Below, piece by piece: positions 61,002 through 64,000 of a stretch of 64,000 nt of DNA. The translations under genes and the position numbers were made by a program. Source of the stretch: Acidimicrobiales bacterium (GTDB lineage: Bacteria; Actinomycetota; Acidimicrobiia; Acidimicrobiales; SZUA-35); contig JANQPB010000008.1 of the NCBI GenBank assembly GCA_028285495.1, forward strand, positions 48,018 to 112,017, in the 5' to 3' direction. Every line of letters begins with the position of its first letter. Position 1 is the stretch's first letter. The notes beneath the pieces are model-generated. The model worked only from the letters and a program-made list of their open reading frames with translations. It had not been told where the DNA came from and did no database searches.

Positions 61002-63905
61002 ATGTCCCCAACACCGACCGAGCCCAGCGGCCGACACCGTTTCTTCGCTGCGCTCGACGCCAACGCCTCACGGGTGATCGTCGCCGCCGTGCTGATCACC
61101 GCCATCCTGGCGGTCCCCTTCCTGACGATGGCTCCGACCCAGTCGGCGTCGACCGAGCCGGGCGGCGACGTCTTCGACGCCCGCGACCTGGTCGACGAGC
61201 GGTTCGTCTCGTCGGTCTTCCCGACCGGGTTCATCGTCGAGGGCCGCGACGGCAATCTCGCCACCCCCGAGTCCCTCGCCGAGCTCCAGGCCGCAACCGA
61301 GCGCCTACGGGCCGATCCCCGGCTCGGCCCCACGCTGTTCTCGTACTTCGAGCCGGACGCCGGGCGTGACGTCGTCGGCGTGCTCACCCTGGCCGACCTG
61401 GTCGACGACGAGCTCCGGACCAGCGGCCGCACCGACGGCCTCGCCGACCCGACCACCGACGCCGAGGACGTGTCGGCCGCCATCGACGGCCTCGTCGACC
61501 GACTCGGCGAGGGCTCGCAGCTTCTCGGGCTGTCGACCCGGTCCGTCCGGGGTGACGACGGCCGGTGGATCGTCCCGGCGATCAACACCGTCGTCCTCGC
61601 CGACGACGCCGTGCTCGGCTTCGGCAACGTCTCGATCGCTCTCGGGGGCGACACCGAGCCCGAGGAGTACCAGCGCGACCTCCAGGAGGTCCTGCGCACG
61701 GCAGAGGGGTTCCAGGTCAACGGCATCGCCATCGACGTGAACCTCACGTCCCAGGAACAGGGCGCCGTGGCCGGCCCCTTCATCGGCTTCACCATCCTCG
61801 CCGTGCTCGTGCTCGTCGGCCTCACCTTCCGCAGCTACTGGATCATGGCGGTCGTCGCCTCGTCGTTCCTCGCCCTCATCGTCTGGCTCAAGGGCATCTC
61901 CAACCTGATCGGCCTCGAGGACGACCTCGTGCTGTCGCTGATCGTGCCCGTGGCCATGATCTCGTTCGGCGTCGACTTCGCCTTCCACGCCATCGGCCGC
62001 TACCGGGAGGAGCGGGCCGAGGGCCGCAGCGCCGCCCCGGCCTTCGTCGCCGGCTCGGCTGCGGTCATCGGAGCGCTGGCCCTGGCCCTGACCTCCGACT
62101 CGGTCGCCTTCCTGGCCAACCTGACCTCCGACATCGAGTCGATCGACCAGTTCGGCATCGGCGCCGCCATCGCCCTGGCCGCAGCGTTCGTGCTGCTCGG
62201 CCTGGTCGCCCCGCTGGTCGTGAGCCGGCTCGACGCCGTCGTCCCGCCACCGACCCCCGGTCGCCGCTCGACGATCCTGCGCCTGCTGGCCGGCGCCGGC
62301 GCCGCCTCGATGGCGATGACCTCGGTGCTGCTGATGGTGTTCGTGCTGCCCTGGGCCGGGCTGATCCTGGCCGCCGTCACCGTGGTCGGCACCCTGGTGG
62401 TGCCGGCGCTGGTCCGTCGCCGGGTCGGCGCCGGGGCCTCGACCGACGGCGCGGCCGCTGCCATCGCCGCCGACCGGGCGAGCGATGGGTCGGTCGAGCT
62501 GGCCGAGTCTCGTCTCGGCGCCCTCATCGGTCGGGCGGTCGCCGCCCCGACCCGCCGGCCGGTCCTGGTGCTCGCCGGGGCCCTGGCCATCAGCGCCGTC
62601 GCCGCCGTGTTCGCCGTGCGGGTGCCGGCCGAGTTCGACGTCGAGGACTTCTTCTCGTCCGACACCGACTTCGTGGTCGGGCTCGACCAGCTCGACGCCC
62701 ACATCGGCGATCGGGGCGGCGAGCCGGCCCTGCTCTACATCGAGGGTGACCTGACCGACCCGACGGCGCTGGCCGCGGTGCAGGCCCGCCTCGACGAGGT
62801 CCGCCGCCTCGACACCTCGTCGCTGGCCCGAAACGACGACGGCGAGGTCCGGGTCGAGGGCGGCGTGTTCGAGGTGCTCGATGCCGCCTGGACGTCGCCG
62901 GTGATGGCCGGCATCGTCGGTGAGCAGACCGGGGTCGAGCTGACCGACGCCGACGGCGACGGCATCCCCGACAGCCGGGCCCAGGTCGAGGCGCTGCTGA
63001 CCACTGCTGGCCAGATCGGCGTCCCGCTCGACGCCGAACGCCTGCTGCTGACCCCGGACGACGTCAACACCGCCGTCGACATCGACGGGGGGACCGGCGA
63101 GGCCGGAGCGGCCACGGTCTTCACGCTCGGCCTGGTCAACAGCCGGCTCCAGGAGTCGGTGACCGAGGCCAGCGACGCACTGCAGCCGATCGCCGACGAT
63201 CTGGCCGCCGACCTCGGCGGGACCTTCGTCCAGGTGACCGGGAGCCCGTTCGTGCGGGAGGCCTCGCTGGCCGCCACCAACGATGCCCTCCAGGTGTCGC
63301 TCCCCGTCGCCGTCGTCCTGTGCCTCCTCGTCGGCACCGTGTTCCTCCGCTCGATCCGCTACGGCGTCGCCGGGATCGTGCCGATCCTGATGGTCGTGTC
63401 GTGGCTGTACGCCGTGATGTACGCCGCCGGCTTCGCCATCAACCTGGTGACGGCCACGATCGCCGCCGTCTCGATCGGCATCGGCATCGACTTCGCCATC
63501 CACTTCATCGTCCGCTACCGGGAGGAGCTCGACCGCCACGGTCGGCGGGCCGCCGCCATCGAGATCACCGGGGCCGGGACCGGTCTGGCCCTCGTCGCCT
63601 CAGCCGTCAGCTCGGCCGTCGGGTTCGGGATCCTGGCCTTCGCCCCGATGCCGTTGTTCGCCGCCTACGGGCTGCTGACGATGGTGATGATCCTGATGGC
63701 GCTGGTGGCCACGCTGGCCGTGCTGCCGAGCCTGCTCGTCCTGATCACCCGGGACCGGGCCGTGGTGACCCCGGCGGGCGCTGTGCCGGCCACGGCCGGT
63801 CGTGGCGCCGAGTCGGGGGCGTCGACGAACGGCGCGGTGCCGGCGCCGTCGGTCGAGTCGGAGGTCGGCTCGGCCCGCTCGGCCTCGCCGGCCCTGCACG
63901 CCTAG
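61002..63905 (+). CDS. MMPL/RND-family transporter
   Basis: 967 residues with about 12 membrane helices in two RND-like halves. Each half has the (S)xGVDFAxHxxxRYREE motif (SFGVDFAFHAIGRYREE near residue 325, and SIGIGIDFAIHFIVRYREEL near 825), the proton-relay Asp. Two large extracytoplasmic loops. Exports lipids or hydrophobic compounds in actinobacteria; cargo unknown. Expression probably controlled by a TetR-type repressor acting on the upstream operators. Confidence 0.9.
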   Translation: MSPTPTEPSGRHRFFAALDANASRVIVAAVLITAILAVPFLTMAPTQSASTEPGGDVFDARDLVDERFVSSVFPTGFIVEGRDGNLATPESLAELQAATERLRADPRLGPTLFSYFEPDAGRDVVGVLTLADLVDDELRTSGRTDGLADPTTDAEDVSAAIDGLVDRLGEGSQLLGLSTRSVRGDDGRWIVPAINTVVLADDAVLGFGNVSIALGGDTEPEEYQRDLQEVLRTAEGFQVNGIAIDVNLTSQEQGAVAGPFIGFTILAVLVLVGLTFRSYWIMAVVASSFLALIVWLKGISNLIGLEDDLVLSLIVPVAMISFGVDFAFHAIGRYREERAEGRSAAPAFVAGSAAVIGALALALTSDSVAFLANLTSDIESIDQFGIGAAIALAAAFVLLGLVAPLVVSRLDAVVPPPTPGRRSTILRLLAGAGAASMAMTSVLLMVFVLPWAGLILAAVTVVGTLVVPALVRRRVGAGASTDGAAAAIAADRASDGSVELAESRLGALIGRAVAAPTRRPVLVLAGALAISAVAAVFAVRVPAEFDVEDFFSSDTDFVVGLDQLDAHIGDRGGEPALLYIEGDLTDPTALAAVQARLDEVRRLDTSSLARNDDGEVRVEGGVFEVLDAAWTSPVMAGIVGEQTGVELTDADGDGIPDSRAQVEALLTTAGQIGVPLDAERLLLTPDDVNTAVDIDGGTGEAGAATVFTLGLVNSRLQESVTEASDALQPIADDLAADLGGTFVQVTGSPFVREASLAATNDALQVSLPVAVVLCLLVGTVFLRSIRYGVAGIVPILMVVSWLYAVMYAAGFAINLVTATIAAVSIGIGIDFAIHFIVRYREELDRHGRRAAAIEITGAGTGLALVASAVSSAVGFGILAFAPMPLFAAYGLLTMVMILMALVATLAVLPSLLVLITRDRAVVTPAGAVPATAGRGAESGASTNGAVPAPSVESEVGSARSASPALHA

Positions 63906-64000
63906 GAGACCGCTGAGCAATTCTGGGTGAATGGCTCGCGTTCGGGGTCCAGATCGAAAAGACTGGTGGTCATGCAGGGCCAGTCGGATCGGGGTCGGGA

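Overview
The window is a high-GC actinobacterial chromosome segment. The gene content (DivIVA-type coiled-coil protein, WhiB, MMPL transporter, the SRP RNA/dnaX/ybaB/recR block) and the codon bias suggest a member of the Acidimicrobiia or a relative. That placement is inference; no 16S or other marker is present.

Layout. (1) Positions 1-2728 are ordinary chromosome on the minus strand: the start of a PPOX-type oxidoreductase, an acyl-CoA ligase and an XRE/MmyB-like regulator. (2) Positions 3013-36986 form one integration hotspot built on the 3' end of a tRNA-Ser(GGA) gene (36933-37017, minus). Four copies of the tRNA 3' half (3013, 4878, 11991, 36933) cut it into three islands. Island A (1.9 kb) has a PASTA lipoprotein and a membrane protein. 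Island B (7.1 kb) is a minus-strand conflict-type operon: a pseudo-WecA/MraY membrane protein, a TPR-CHAT protein, an EACC1-like protein and a membrane protein followed by a broken J domain. Island C (25 kb) is an actinobacterial integrative and conjugative element (AICE) carrying defence-type cargo. (3) From 37017 rightwards the chromosome resumes: SRP RNA, a CAP-domain protein (minus), dnaX-ybaB-recR, a thiolase, a DivIVA-like protein, a GGDEF/EAL protein, xseA-xseB-prenyl synthase, a histidine kinase/response regulator pair, a membrane protein, two tandem amidases, prfC, a DUF5996 protein and an MMPL transporter behind a palindromic operator array.

How island C works. The core (21337-32359) has an HD protein, a Nudix protein and an XRE regulator (the pSAM2 Pif/Pra-like arrangement), WhiB, a DUF2637 Spd-like protein, a TraB/FtsK-type DNA translocase, a prim-pol plus DUF3631 replication pair, an excisionase and a tyrosine integrase, mostly in overlapping reading frames. 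Two families of 8-bp repeats sit where transfer and replication sites would be expected: GGTAGCGG at the 3' end of the translocase gene (candidate clt) and CCGTGGCA at the rep/xis junction (candidate oriV). The left cargo (12280-21275) holds a TIR-WD40 protein and a GTPase/GAP1/membrane/TIR operon. The right cargo (32385-36700) holds an ImmA/IrrE protease-PIN pair bracketed by two divergent paralogues of an unrecognised family, one of them in an operon with a Rossmann NPPW protein and a MazG-like pyrophosphohydrolase. This right-hand cluster is the best candidate in the window for an undescribed system.

Island B shows signs of decay or switching: one frame break in a (GA)6 tract, one in the J domain, and loss of the CHAT histidine.
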